Origin: [Erwinia] mediterraneensis
GTDB lineage: Bacteria > Pseudomonadota > Gammaproteobacteria > Enterobacterales > Enterobacteriaceae
DNA: 64,000 nt
Direction of reading: 5' to 3'
NCBI RefSeq assembly: GCF_900604315.1
Contig: NZ_LR026981.1
Span: 30,907 to 94,906 of the forward strand
Under the pieces are notes generated by a model, which was given only the letters and a program-made list of their open reading frames with translations, searched no databases and was not told the origin of the DNA. Both the position numbers and the translations under genes were made by a program. Of the stretch, positions 44,880 through 53,804 are shown one piece after another. The number at the start of each line of letters is the position of its first letter. The first letter of the stretch is position 1.

Positions 44880-44909
44880 CAGAGCCCTCTTTATCCGAAA
44901 GGGGCTCTG
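44880..44909. terminator. Hairpin between parB and the convergent hydrolase gene
   Basis: CAGAGCCC and GGGCTCTG with a 14-base loop, about 50 bases after parB and about 50 before the end of the hydrolase on the other strand. It probably acts in both directions. Confidence 0.65.
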
Positions 44910-44962
44910 GTTCAGGTATTTTCTGTGCGCCACACATTATCCTGTTCTGGCTGGCCGCGTCC

Positions 44963-45799
44963 TTATGATTCAATAAAGGCCAGCAGATCGGCATTCAGCA
45001 CATTGGCATTAATTGTCAGCATACCGTGCGAGTAGCCAGGATAGACTTTGAGTGAGCCATTCTTCAACAGGCTGGCCGATTTCAGCGCCGAGTCGGCAAT
45101 GGGGACGATCTGATCGTCATCGCCGTGCAATACCAGAACAGGGATATCAATAGCCTTTAAATCTTCCGTCTGGTCAGTTTCTGAGAATGCCTTGATCCCC
45201 TCGTAGTGCGCTTTTGCGCTGCCCATCATGCCCTGGCGCCACCAGTTCTGAATCACGCCTTCCTGAGCAACCGCGCCCTCTCTGTTAAAGCCGTAGAACG
45301 GACCGGCAGGAACATCACGGAAGAACTGGGCGCGATTTGCCGCCAGAGCAGCGCGAAAACCATCAAACACCTCCAGCGGCAGGCCTTCCGGATTCGTTTC
45401 GGTTTTCACCATCAGCGGCGGGACAGCAGAAACCAATACAGCTTTGGCGGCTCTGCCAGAAGGCTGACCATACCTCGCCACGTAGCGAGCCACCTCGCCG
45501 CCACCTGTTGAGTGGCCAATATGGATAACATTTTTCAAATCGAGTGCTTCCACTACGGCGAAGACATCGGCTGCGTAATGATCCATGTCGTGACCTTCAG
45601 AAACCTGCGCTGAGCGGCCATGGCCACGGCGATCATGGGCAATAACGCGATAACCTTTCGAGATGAAGAAAAGCATTTGTGCATCCCAGTCATCAGATGA
45701 GAGCGGCCAGCCGTGGTGAAACATAACAGGCTGTGCTTCTTTTGAACCCCAGTCTTTGTAGAAAATTTCAGTGCCGTCGTTAGTGGTAATAAAGTTCAT
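44963..45799 (-). CDS. Alpha/beta hydrolase (cofactor-free haloperoxidase/esterase type)
   Basis: A 278-residue cytoplasmic alpha/beta hydrolase with the non-haem chloroperoxidase/arylesterase pattern: oxyanion region 'FHHGWPLSSDDW', 'AHDRRGHGRS', nucleophile elbow 'GHSTGGGE' (Ser near 98), acid in 'LHGDDDQIVP' and histidine in 'YSHGM'. Such enzymes hydrolyse small esters and can make peracids. It is a single gene with a long leader. The natural substrate is unknown. Confidence 0.88.
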   Translation of the reverse strand: MNFITTNDGTEIFYKDWGSKEAQPVMFHHGWPLSSDDWDAQMLFFISKGYRVIAHDRRGHGRSAQVSEGHDMDHYAADVFAVVEALDLKNVIHIGHSTGGGEVARYVARYGQPSGRAAKAVLVSAVPPLMVKTETNPEGLPLEVFDGFRAALAANRAQFFRDVPAGPFYGFNREGAVAQEGVIQNWWRQGMMGSAKAHYEGIKAFSETDQTEDLKAIDIPVLVLHGDDDQIVPIADSALKSASLLKNGSLKVYPGYSHGMLTINANVLNADLLAFIES

Positions 45800-45948
45800 G
45801 ATGTTGCTTCCTTCTGTTGGTATGCGTTGCTGGTTGGTTTACCTGGCCGATCGGGTTGCAGTTAACGTGCCGGAACAGGCAGCATACCCCCTGAATGCGA
45901 CATAAAATGTGCGGCGGTATGATGTCTGCTCCGGCTTTACCTTCCGCA

Positions 45949-46152
45949 TTATTTCTGTAACTGCGCCGTCATATGGACCCGGTTATCGTTAAAGGCTTCG
46001 GTGATCTGGTAGGATGCCCCGGCGGCCTGCGCCTCCCGGGCGATTTTCGCTTCCGCGTCGCTCAGGGTGGCGGCGGTGACGCTGATACTTTGGGCAAAAC
46101 TGCCAGTAGCGATGAGGGCAAGGGCGGCGGCGATGATTTTTACGTTTTTCAT
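45949..46152 (-). CDS. BhsA/McbA-like (DUF1471) periplasmic peptide
   Basis: A 67-residue secreted peptide: a signal peptide to about residue 20 ('ALALIATGSFA'), then the YdgH/BhsA/McbA fold with 'ASYQITEAFNDNRVHMTAQLQK' near the end. Enterobacteria have many such genes linked to stress and biofilm. It is a single gene followed by the esterase gene on the same strand, with its own start region. Confidence 0.85.
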   Translation of the reverse strand: MKNVKIIAAALALIATGSFAQSISVTAATLSDAEAKIAREAQAAGASYQITEAFNDNRVHMTAQLQK

Positions 46153-46238
46153 AATCTGTTCCTTACTGTTCTGTTCAGTTATCTGTCAGGGTTTCAGGCC
46201 GTATGTCCCGGTATACAGGGCCCGGCTTTGCTGTTCTG

Positions 46239-47246
46239 TTATTTAAGATGGGACTTAAGGCCTTCTGATGCCTGCTGCAGCGCGGTACGCACGGCCGGCA
46301 CGCTGCTCAGAGCATTCAGCAGACCGTAATCATGAATCAGCCCGTTGTAGCGAGTGACCGTGACATCCACGCCAGCGGCGTCCAGTTTGCGACCGAAGGC
46401 TTCGCCCTCATCACGTAGCACATCGAGTTCGGCGGTCTGGATTAGGGTCGGCGGCAGACCTTGCAGCTGCTCCGCGGTAGCGCGCAGCGGGGAAGCCAGG
46501 ATGTTGTTACGCTCGCTCTCTTTGGTGGTGTACGCATCCCAGAACCACTTCATCATGTTGCGGCTGAGGAAATAGCCGTTCTCAAACTGGTTGTAAGAAC
46601 CGTTATCAAAGTTCGCATCGGTCACCGGCCAGAGCATCACTTCATAGCGGATAGCCGGAGTTTTCTGTTGCTTCGCCTGCAGGGCTACGGCAGCCACCAT
46701 GTTTCCGCCGACGCTGTTCCCGGCCAGAGCCAGACGGGAGCCGTCCACACCAATTTCCTTACCGTGCTCAGCGACCCAGCGGGTAGCGGCATAGGCTTCA
46801 TTTATCGCTACCGGGAAATGCGCTTCCGGGGATGGGGTGTAGTTCACAAAGACCGCTGCCGCACCGGAGCCGACCACCAGATCGCGCACCAGACGCTCAT
46901 GAGTCTGGAAATCCCCGAGGATCCAGCCGCCGCCGTGGAAGAACATGAAGACGGGCAGGGTGCCGGTAGCGCCTTTCGGTTTCACGATGTTCAGACGAAT
47001 CGACTTACCGTTAACCTGAATGGTTTTTTCCGTGACGTCCGCAGCGGGCATCGCCGCGCCTTTCTGGGCATCAATCAGTACCTGGCGGGCTGCCTGTGGT
47101 GAGAGCTGCTCAATCGGTGTGCCGCCGCTGCCGTTCAGGGCATTCAGGAACGCCTGCACACGGTGATCAGCCTGTGGCTGAGCGGCAATGCTGCCTGCAG
47201 AGACGGTTGCCAGAATAGCGGCCAGGATAGTTTTCTTCATGTTCAT
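46239..47246 (-). CDS. Exported alpha/beta hydrolase (HSL-type esterase)
   Basis: A 335-residue esterase of the hormone-sensitive-lipase family with an N-terminal signal peptide to about residue 22. Oxyanion motif 'FFHGGGWILGD', nucleophile in 'LAGNSVGGNMV' (GNSVGG, where the family has GDSAGG), acid in 'AELDVLRDEGE', and His in 'GLIHDYGLL'. It would act on short-chain esters in the periplasm. It starts at ATG 47246, with a second ATG 2 codons later. Confidence 0.9.
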   Translation of the reverse strand: MNMKKTILAAILATVSAGSIAAQPQADHRVQAFLNALNGSGGTPIEQLSPQAARQVLIDAQKGAAMPAADVTEKTIQVNGKSIRLNIVKPKGATGTLPVFMFFHGGGWILGDFQTHERLVRDLVVGSGAAAVFVNYTPSPEAHFPVAINEAYAATRWVAEHGKEIGVDGSRLALAGNSVGGNMVAAVALQAKQQKTPAIRYEVMLWPVTDANFDNGSYNQFENGYFLSRNMMKWFWDAYTTKESERNNILASPLRATAEQLQGLPPTLIQTAELDVLRDEGEAFGRKLDAAGVDVTVTRYNGLIHDYGLLNALSSVPAVRTALQQASEGLKSHLK

Positions 47247-47979
47247 GATGTTATGCTCTTAATGTTGTTGGCTATAATATAGTGTGCTATTTAAATGGGT
47301 GGGCGACATGCCCTGTGTTGTCCTGATGGGGATGAATATAGATATCGCGCAATTAGATAGCAAGCTATTTTTTATTATTTTTCTGATATTTTATTAACCT
47401 ATTGATTTTTATATTTTTAATATTCTCACTTCCCGGAGGTGGAATGACGTCCCTCTTTCTGACTGAAGGTTCGACTGTACAGGCTCTTGCGGTGGCTGAG
47501 AAAGCGGCATCATCCGCGAGATCTATGTATTTATACTTATTCATGCACAGGCTATCCCCATTTTCTGTGGATAACTCATCTCAGCATGGCGTTCTGCTAT
47601 TCTGATGAGTGCGGAGCAGGTATGCGTTAAAGGTGTAGCTGCAAACCCAGGCGCTTAGGCTGACAAAAAAGAAAAGCAGACCTGTATTGTTCAATGGGCC
47701 CTGAAGCTGGCTCCTTCTGGCATCAATTTACTCTGGCGCTTACCTCTGTCTGGCGTTTCGGCGAAAGGAAAAGGCAGTGACGATGTTGCCAGCATTGAGC
47801 GAAACCAGGGATTGCAGGTCGGAGGCCTTCGCCTCGCTTATTCTCATAAGAACGAAAAATTTATTTTCATTCGGCTACCTGTAGGATATATTATAGCCCG
47901 GATATAAATGAATTTATCTCACCTACTTTTTTATTTGTGATTTTTATATGGTCAGTATTGCTGCTGTACAGGATTTTAA
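47247..47979. other. 733-base gap with an isolated DnaA box
   Basis: The part next to the esterase is very AT-rich and probably holds its promoter. I see no real gene in the remainder. One perfect DnaA box is present, TGTGGATAA at 47566-47574, without iterons or a Rep gene near it. The composition changes here from GC-rich to AT-rich toward the LPS genes. Confidence 0.45.
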
Positions 47980-48750
47980 TTGAAAACTTTTATTGTAAAT
48001 CTTGAAAAAGACATTTCTCGTCGTGAAAACATTCTTCACCAGTGCCGCTATCTTAATATTGAGGCTGAGATAGTACCTGCAATTGACGGCCGAATTTTAT
48101 CTCCTGAAGCGTTGAAGGAATTAATTCATCCTGTTTATTCATCGGGTATGACAAGGGGTGAGATAGGATGCGCTCTAAGCCATTATTATATCTATAAGAA
48201 AATGGTTTCTGAGCGTATTGATACTGCTTTAATTCTGGAGGATGATGTTAAGCTTACTGAAAACTTACCTGAGGTTCTGAGCTGGTACACTAATTATAGA
48301 AGCGACCGACCTGAGGTAATGTTACTGAGCGAAGTCAATAAACATATTGCGAAACCTTGTGCTGAGATTAATAAAAGCCTGAAGGTTGTGAAGGTTACTG
48401 AAGCTGTTTTTACTCATGCTTATATTATAAACCTGGCTGCTGCAGCTAAACTGGCGGAGTTTTTGTTTCCTGTCTGGCTTGAGGCCGATCGCTGGACATT
48501 TATACGTGAATATGGCGTCGTTAATATTAAAGCAGTCGTTCCTCCGGTTGGTTTGCATTCGGAGTTGAGCGAAATCTCAACAATTTGGGTAAGTGAAGAC
48601 GAGCTGGCGAAGCGAAAACATGTGGAAAAAAAACGTTCGCAGATGATAAAAATCATAAGGAAAAATCGTCCTTTACTGGTTAAAATTAAGAACGCACACT
48701 GGCGCTTATTTGTCAGGAAATTTGTTAAAATTGAACAGAGACAATATTAA
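47980..48750 (+). CDS. Glycosyltransferase family 25 (LPS/LOS modification)
   Basis: A 256-residue cytoplasmic glycosyltransferase of family 25 (Lex2B/LgtB-like): 'FIVNLEKDISRRENILHQC' at the start, 'RGEIGCALSHYYIYKKM' and the metal/nucleotide motif 'ALILEDDVKL' near residue 88, with 'FTHAYIINLAAAAKL' after it. It should add a sugar to lipopolysaccharide core or O-unit. Starts at TTG 47980, with AGGA upstream. It is followed directly by the O-antigen ligase gene. Both are clearly AT-richer than the genes around them. Confidence 0.88.
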   Translation: MKTFIVNLEKDISRRENILHQCRYLNIEAEIVPAIDGRILSPEALKELIHPVYSSGMTRGEIGCALSHYYIYKKMVSERIDTALILEDDVKLTENLPEVLSWYTNYRSDRPEVMLLSEVNKHIAKPCAEINKSLKVVKVTEAVFTHAYIINLAAAAKLAEFLFPVWLEADRWTFIREYGVVNIKAVVPPVGLHSELSEISTIWVSEDELAKRKHVEKKRSQMIKIIRKNRPLLVKIKNAHWRLFVRKFVKIEQRQY

Positions 48751-50030
48751 TGTTGATTTCACTTCCCGGTAATGTCACTACCAGAAAGGCGCTGGCATTT
48801 CTGGCCCTTGCGACCGCTTTTTGTATTCTTCCTGCTGCTTTTGTTCACGAAAAAACGGCCCGTGTGATTTTTTACTGGTTCAGCTACATCTCAATTGTAG
48901 GTCTGTTACTGGAATTCAGGAACTATAAAAGTTATCTGCAGAGTAGCAAAATTCCTCTGGCTTTTCTCCTGCTTGGCTGTGTTTATCTGGGTTGGTCGGT
49001 TTATGCTCAAATGCATACCACCGTTAAGCATGAAATGCTGTTTACTGCTGGTAAGCGCATGATACTCGCCTTTTTAACCCTGAGTTACTTGTTGTGCATT
49101 TTGCAGGCTAACTATTTTTCGAGGTCAACATTGCGCAAGCTGGCGTTGGCATCAATGGGAGCGGCCTTTATCAGCAGCGGTGTCTATGCGTTTATCCAGG
49201 GCGCTACGTCTACAGAACGTATTGTGCTTGGTATTAATCGTGCAACGATGACCGCCTATGCTTACTCTGCATTCACGCTGGCGCTACTGACACTCGTCGT
49301 GAATTTGTCCCATCAGCGTTTTTACAGAGTGCTTTTTCTTATAATGGCCCCCCTGTCGTTGTACGTTATTTTTCTGACACAGACGCGTGCGGCTATGGCT
49401 ATTCATACGCTTCTGTTAGCTGTATTGACGTTGCGCTTGTTTTTTCTTTCACGCAATTTTAAAGTTATTGCCGGAATTGCCATAGCGCTGACCATTTGTC
49501 TGGGTCTTTCTTACAAAACCATAGAAAAACGCGTGGAACTTACAGTAAATGAATTTGAGAGTTACCAAAAAAATAATGACCATACCTCTTTAGGCTCACG
49601 CTTCACGATGTGGAGTTCAGGTATTCTGGCCTTTGAAAATGCGCCTTTCGGTCAGACACAGGAGCAACGCAACGCATTCATTGTTTCCTGGCTTAAAGAA
49701 CATGGGAACTCAAATTCTTATGCTATTACTTTCCTGAATGTTCATCTTCATAATGAATTTATTCAGTATGCCTCTATTTTTGGCGTGGGTGGCGTAGTGA
49801 TCTTGTTGTTTTTCTTTTGGGTTCATATTGTCGATGCGGCGAGGAAATACGCTTTCTTCAACCCGGTTACTATTGCAGCCCTGTCTACGCTTTTATATGG
49901 CATGACAGATGTCTTACTGACCTCAATTGAGTATATTGTCATCTTTTCTGTTATTGTCTCTCTGACGCAAATTATACTGGCTGAAAAGATCAGGAAAGAT
50001 GTAAATCATCAGCCTACCGGTGGTGTATAA
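48750..50030 (+). CDS. O-antigen ligase-family protein (WaaL/RfaL-like)
   Basis: A 426-residue inner-membrane protein with about ten to twelve helices and the Wzy_C/O-antigen ligase region: 'FLTQTRAAMAIH' before the large periplasmic loop (about 255-335), which ends in 'HLHNEFIQYASIFGVGG', holding the conserved His of this family. It joins polymer to the lipid A core, or polymerises it. Its ATG overlaps the GT25 stop by 1 base (TAATG), so the pair is one unit. Confidence 0.85.
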   Translation: MLISLPGNVTTRKALAFLALATAFCILPAAFVHEKTARVIFYWFSYISIVGLLLEFRNYKSYLQSSKIPLAFLLLGCVYLGWSVYAQMHTTVKHEMLFTAGKRMILAFLTLSYLLCILQANYFSRSTLRKLALASMGAAFISSGVYAFIQGATSTERIVLGINRATMTAYAYSAFTLALLTLVVNLSHQRFYRVLFLIMAPLSLYVIFLTQTRAAMAIHTLLLAVLTLRLFFLSRNFKVIAGIAIALTICLGLSYKTIEKRVELTVNEFESYQKNNDHTSLGSRFTMWSSGILAFENAPFGQTQEQRNAFIVSWLKEHGNSNSYAITFLNVHLHNEFIQYASIFGVGGVVILLFFFWVHIVDAARKYAFFNPVTIAALSTLLYGMTDVLLTSIEYIVIFSVIVSLTQIILAEKIRKDVNHQPTGGV

Positions 50031-50627
50031 AATAAGCTTTAATGAAAGGCTGAGTATTATGACAACGCTATCGTCGGGTATCTCAGACGAGCCGTAAAAG
50101 GCGCAAATAACCCTCATTGTCGAAAAAATCCAAAATAAGGGTAGGGCTGTCATGGCGCTACCCTTATCTTCTTTAAGGCTCGTAATCAGTACTGCTGATA
50201 GCGATGATTGACCTGTAGCACGGCGATTGCATCCGCTTGTCAGAAGATCGGGACACGGCGGCTACACTGACTGATGATGTGTCTCACGCAACGATAAGCA
50301 GACTGTCACCTGATCTTTACTCGCTGTGGCAATATGCTTTTCAGCCATCACAATTTATACCCGTTGTATGACTGGCATATTTTTATAAGGCTCACAGGCA
50401 GATCGCAAAATATCTGCCAACCTGCTGTTCCGGAGAAGTGACGGCATTGGGCATTGGCTTGCCATTATTAAGATGCGCATTAATCTGAGTTCAGGGTTCG
50501 TGCCCTGAGCCAACCTTTTGTTTTTTCTCAAGGGGAGAAATGTTATCGCTGACGTTGTGTTTACCGGCGTTTAACTTCATCAACAGTTGGATGCAAACTC
50601 TTCCTACACCCGTCCGGAGGAAATCCC
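50031..50627. other. Gap with a terminator hairpin, otherwise no gene seen
   Basis: ATAAGGGTAG and CTACCCTTAT (50135-50144 and 50158-50167) form a 10-base stem followed by CTTCTTT, a likely terminator of the LPS pair. The remaining 450 bases hold no credible ORF; the aminotransferase promoter must be near the right end. Confidence 0.6.
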
Positions 50628-51959
50628 ATGTCTGACACTGTTAATACCGCCTCACTGAATTTGAAATCGCACTGGATGCCTTTCAGCGCTAACCGTAATT
50701 TTCAGCATGACCCGCGTTTTATTGTCGCTGCGCAAGGCCGCTGGCTGACCGACGATAAAGGGCGACGGATATTTGACAGTCTGTCAGGGCTGTGGACCTG
50801 CGGCGCTGGCCATACCCGAACAGAAATTCAGTATGCCGTAGGGCAGCAGCTGGGCACTCTGGACTACTCGCCGGGTTTCCAGTTCGGCCATCCCCTCTCT
50901 TTCCAGCTGGCCGATAAAATCGCTCAGTTGATGCCTGGCGATCTCAACCATGTTTTTTTCACTGGCTCAGGCTCAGAAGCCACAGATACAGCGGTGAAAA
51001 TGGCGCGTGCCTACTGGCGTATCAAAGGACAGCCCACAAAAACCCGACTTATTGGCCGCTCCCGGGGCTATCATGGAGTTAATATTGCTGGCACCAGTCT
51101 CGGTGGTATTGGCGGCAACCGTAAAATGTTCGGCCAGTTGATGGACGTTGATCATATTCCTCATACGCTGCAACCCGACATGGCGTTTACCGCCGGAATG
51201 GCGGAAACAGGGGGCGTGGCGCTGGCCGATGAAATGCTCAGACTGATCGAACTGCATGATGCGTCCAATATCGCTGCGCTGATCGTTGAACCCCTTTCCG
51301 GTTCTGCCGGGGCAATCATTCCGCCCCAGGGCTATTTGCAGCGTCTGCGTGAACTCTGTACACAGCACAACATCCTGTTGATTTTCGATGAAGTCATTAC
51401 CGGCTTTGGCCGCCTGGGACGCTGGAGCGGCGCAGAATATTTTGGCGTCACACCCGATATACTGAATTTCGCCAAGCAGGTAACTAACGGGGCCATTCCG
51501 CTCGGCGGTGTGGTTGCCAGTGATGAAATCTATAACACCTTTATGATGCAGTCACTACCGCAGCATGCCGTAGAGTTCGCACACGGCTATACCTACTCCG
51601 CTCATCCGGTGGCCTGTGCTGCCGGACTGGCCACGCTGTCATTACTGGAGAATGAATCCCTGATTGAACAGTCCGCGGAGCTGGCGCCTCACTTTGAAGA
51701 TAAACTGCACGCGCTGCGCAACTGTCCTCATGTGCTGGATATCCGCAACTGTGGCCTGGTGGGCGCCATTCAACTGGCCCCGCGTGGTGGTGATGCCACT
51801 GTGCGGCCATTTGACGCTGGTATGGCATTGTGGAAAGCAGGTTTTTATGTGCGTTTTGGTGGGGATACCCTACAGTTTGGCCCGATGTTTACCACCCCGC
51901 CAGCCGAACTGGATCATTTGTTTAATGCGGTGGGTGAGGTCCTGCATCGCCTCATTTAA
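50628..51959 (+). CDS. Class III aminotransferase (omega-amino acid:pyruvate type)
   Basis: A 443-residue PLP enzyme of the beta-alanine/omega-amino acid:pyruvate transaminase group: 'FDSLSGLWTCGAGH', 'FTGSGSEATDTAVKMARAYWR', 'SRGYHGVN', 'LIFDEVITGFGRLG', and the PLP lysine in 'FAKQVTNGAIPLGGV' (about residue 287). It moves an amino group from beta-alanine or a related amine to pyruvate. RBS GGAGGA precedes ATG 50628. It is transcribed alone; in function it would fit amine or polyamine breakdown, as the cluster further right may. Confidence 0.9.
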   Translation: MSDTVNTASLNLKSHWMPFSANRNFQHDPRFIVAAQGRWLTDDKGRRIFDSLSGLWTCGAGHTRTEIQYAVGQQLGTLDYSPGFQFGHPLSFQLADKIAQLMPGDLNHVFFTGSGSEATDTAVKMARAYWRIKGQPTKTRLIGRSRGYHGVNIAGTSLGGIGGNRKMFGQLMDVDHIPHTLQPDMAFTAGMAETGGVALADEMLRLIELHDASNIAALIVEPLSGSAGAIIPPQGYLQRLRELCTQHNILLIFDEVITGFGRLGRWSGAEYFGVTPDILNFAKQVTNGAIPLGGVVASDEIYNTFMMQSLPQHAVEFAHGYTYSAHPVACAAGLATLSLLENESLIEQSAELAPHFEDKLHALRNCPHVLDIRNCGLVGAIQLAPRGGDATVRPFDAGMALWKAGFYVRFGGDTLQFGPMFTTPPAELDHLFNAVGEVLHRLI

Positions 51960-52061
51960 AGCTCCTTTTATGGCCACCATCAGGCCACCGGGAGAGGCGT
52001 GATGGCGTGTTCTGATGCCTGAAAACAACGTAAACGCACTGCGCATTCAGTGCGTTTTTTC

Positions 52062-52658
52062 TTACCAGACGCGATATACCTTGCCGGTTTCAATACCTTC
52101 CAGACTGCGGCGATAGGCCAGCGCCACGCGACTCGCTGAGGCGCTTTCAAAACCGGGGAAGAAAGGCCCATATTTATCCAGCGCCTCGGTCAGTACTGTC
52201 GGACTGACAGCATTGATACGCAATCCCTGCAATTCGTTTGCTGCCGCCAGTACAAAGCCTTCCAGTGCGGCATTCACCGTCGTAGCGTTTACACCAGTGC
52301 GGATCGGATGCCGGGTCAGGATCCCTGTCGTCAGGGTAAATGAGCCGCCGGGGGTAAGGTAGTGCTGGCCAGTCAGCACCAGCCGTACCTGGCCCATCAG
52401 TTTATCCTGCAACCCGAGGTTGAACTGCTCGCTGGTCATTTCATGTAACGGGCCAAAATGTACGCTACCGGTTGCTGAAATCACCGCATCTACCTTGCCG
52501 CTTTGGGCAAAAAGGTCTCTCACGCTGGCCTCATCCGTCAGCTCTACTTGCAGATCGCCCCGCGTTTTCCCGACACAGAGAATTTCATGATCCTGCGCCA
52601 GGTTTTCAACAATGGCGCGTCCCACTGTGCCGCTGGCTCCTACTATCATCACTCTCAT
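52062..52658 (-). CDS. Short SDR-family oxidoreductase
   Basis: A 198-residue short-chain dehydrogenase-like protein with the nucleotide motif 'IVGASGTVGRAI' at the start. The usual catalytic YxxxK is not present; the corresponding place reads 'NATTVNAALEGFV', followed by the family's 'LRINAVSPTVLTE'. This short, YxxxK-less form is common beside LysR genes. It is divergent from the LysR gene at 52761 and probably controlled by it. Confidence 0.82.
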   Translation of the reverse strand: MRVMIVGASGTVGRAIVENLAQDHEILCVGKTRGDLQVELTDEASVRDLFAQSGKVDAVISATGSVHFGPLHEMTSEQFNLGLQDKLMGQVRLVLTGQHYLTPGGSFTLTTGILTRHPIRTGVNATTVNAALEGFVLAAANELQGLRINAVSPTVLTEALDKYGPFFPGFESASASRVALAYRRSLEGIETGKVYRVW

Positions 52659-52710
52659 TTTTCCGCTCCATTACAGTTAACCTGATTGCATACTGATAGA
52701 TTGCATTCCC

Positions 52711-52741
52711 CGAATAAATGGTCGAAAAATTTAATTATTCG
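52711..52741. promoter_or_regulatory. Inverted repeat between the SDR and LysR genes
   Basis: CGAATAA and TTATTCG are exact complements with 17 bases between them, in the 102-base divergent region. A likely binding site for the adjacent LysR protein. Confidence 0.6.
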
Positions 52742-52760
52742 AAACTTAAAGTTAGTCATC

Positions 52761-53663
52761 ATGAATAAATTACGCTGGATGGAAATCTTTGTGGTCGTGG
52801 TCGAACACGGAAGCTTCAGTGAAGCGGCAAAACAACTGGATATCTCTGCTGTGATGGTGGGAAAAGCCGTCGCTCAGATGGAAAACTATCTGCAAACCAG
52901 ACTGCTTCAGCGAAATACCCGGCATCAGACTCTGACGGAAGCCGGTAAAGCCTGGTATGAAGAGTGTCTTCAGATATTGTCTGCCTTTTACAGCGCTGAA
53001 AGCCGGATAGAGAGTCTGCGCCGCTTTCCGGCAGGCAGTTTACGTATCAGCGCCGCCGCCACGCTGGGAAGTTGTGTTATCGCCGCCCTGTGTAGCGACT
53101 TTCAGCAGCAGTATCCGGAAGTACGTATTGAGCTTGAACTGAGCGATCGCTTCGTGGATCTGATTGCTGAGGGTTTCGATTTTGTGTTTCGTGTGGGTGA
53201 ACTGCCGGAAGATACGCCGCTGGTCGCCCGGCGTATAGGTGATTACCGTATGGTGATTGCCGGCGCGCCAGCTTATCTGGCCCGTTATGGCACACCGCAA
53301 AGCCTCGAGGATTTAAAATCACACCGTTGTCTTCGTTACAGTAACTGGAACAAACGTAACGCCTGGCGCAGCGGCGATGATCTGATCTGGCCGGAAAGTG
53401 CGACCTTCAGCTGTAATGACGGTCAGGCTCTGCGGCAAGCCGCGCTTTCTGGTGCCGGATTGATTCTGCAACCCTGGTTGTTGCTTGCTGAGGATATAGC
53501 CGCAGGCGAGCTGGTTGTGTTACTGGAGGACAAGTTGCCTGCGCCGCGTCCGGTACATTTGCTCTGGCGCCAGGATGTGCATCCCGGAATCCGACACCGC
53601 AGTTTTGTTGAATGGATGACAACGCAGATCCCGCTAAAAATGCCAGGCTGGCCATCAGCGTAA
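52761..53663 (+). CDS. LysR-family transcriptional regulator
   Basis: A 300-residue LysR regulator (CrgA/AaeR-like group): N-terminal winged helix 'FVVVVEHGSFSEAAKQLDISAVMVGKAVAQMEN', then the effector-binding domain from about residue 90 with 'PEVRIELELSDRFVDLIAEGFDFVFRVGEL'. I start at ATG 52761; an open frame to 52686 reaches across the probable operator. It is divergent from the SDR gene, its likely target. Confidence 0.9.
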   Translation: MNKLRWMEIFVVVVEHGSFSEAAKQLDISAVMVGKAVAQMENYLQTRLLQRNTRHQTLTEAGKAWYEECLQILSAFYSAESRIESLRRFPAGSLRISAAATLGSCVIAALCSDFQQQYPEVRIELELSDRFVDLIAEGFDFVFRVGELPEDTPLVARRIGDYRMVIAGAPAYLARYGTPQSLEDLKSHRCLRYSNWNKRNAWRSGDDLIWPESATFSCNDGQALRQAALSGAGLILQPWLLLAEDIAAGELVVLLEDKLPAPRPVHLLWRQDVHPGIRHRSFVEWMTTQIPLKMPGWPSA

Positions 53664-53804
53664 AGGCCACTTCTGTGGCGATAGCCATCGTGGAAGAAGA
53701 GTAAAACATGTTCAGCAAAGGTCGGTAACCCAGCTGAGATTCCTCGCGTTGCGTTACAATCCACTGGATATCTGATGATGTCCACAAGCATGAAGGAGAA
53801 AGGT

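Noticed and set aside
47402..47605. A 67-codon ORF in the gap before the GT25 gene
   Set aside because: Starts in an AT-rich non-coding stretch, no motif, and spans the isolated DnaA box.
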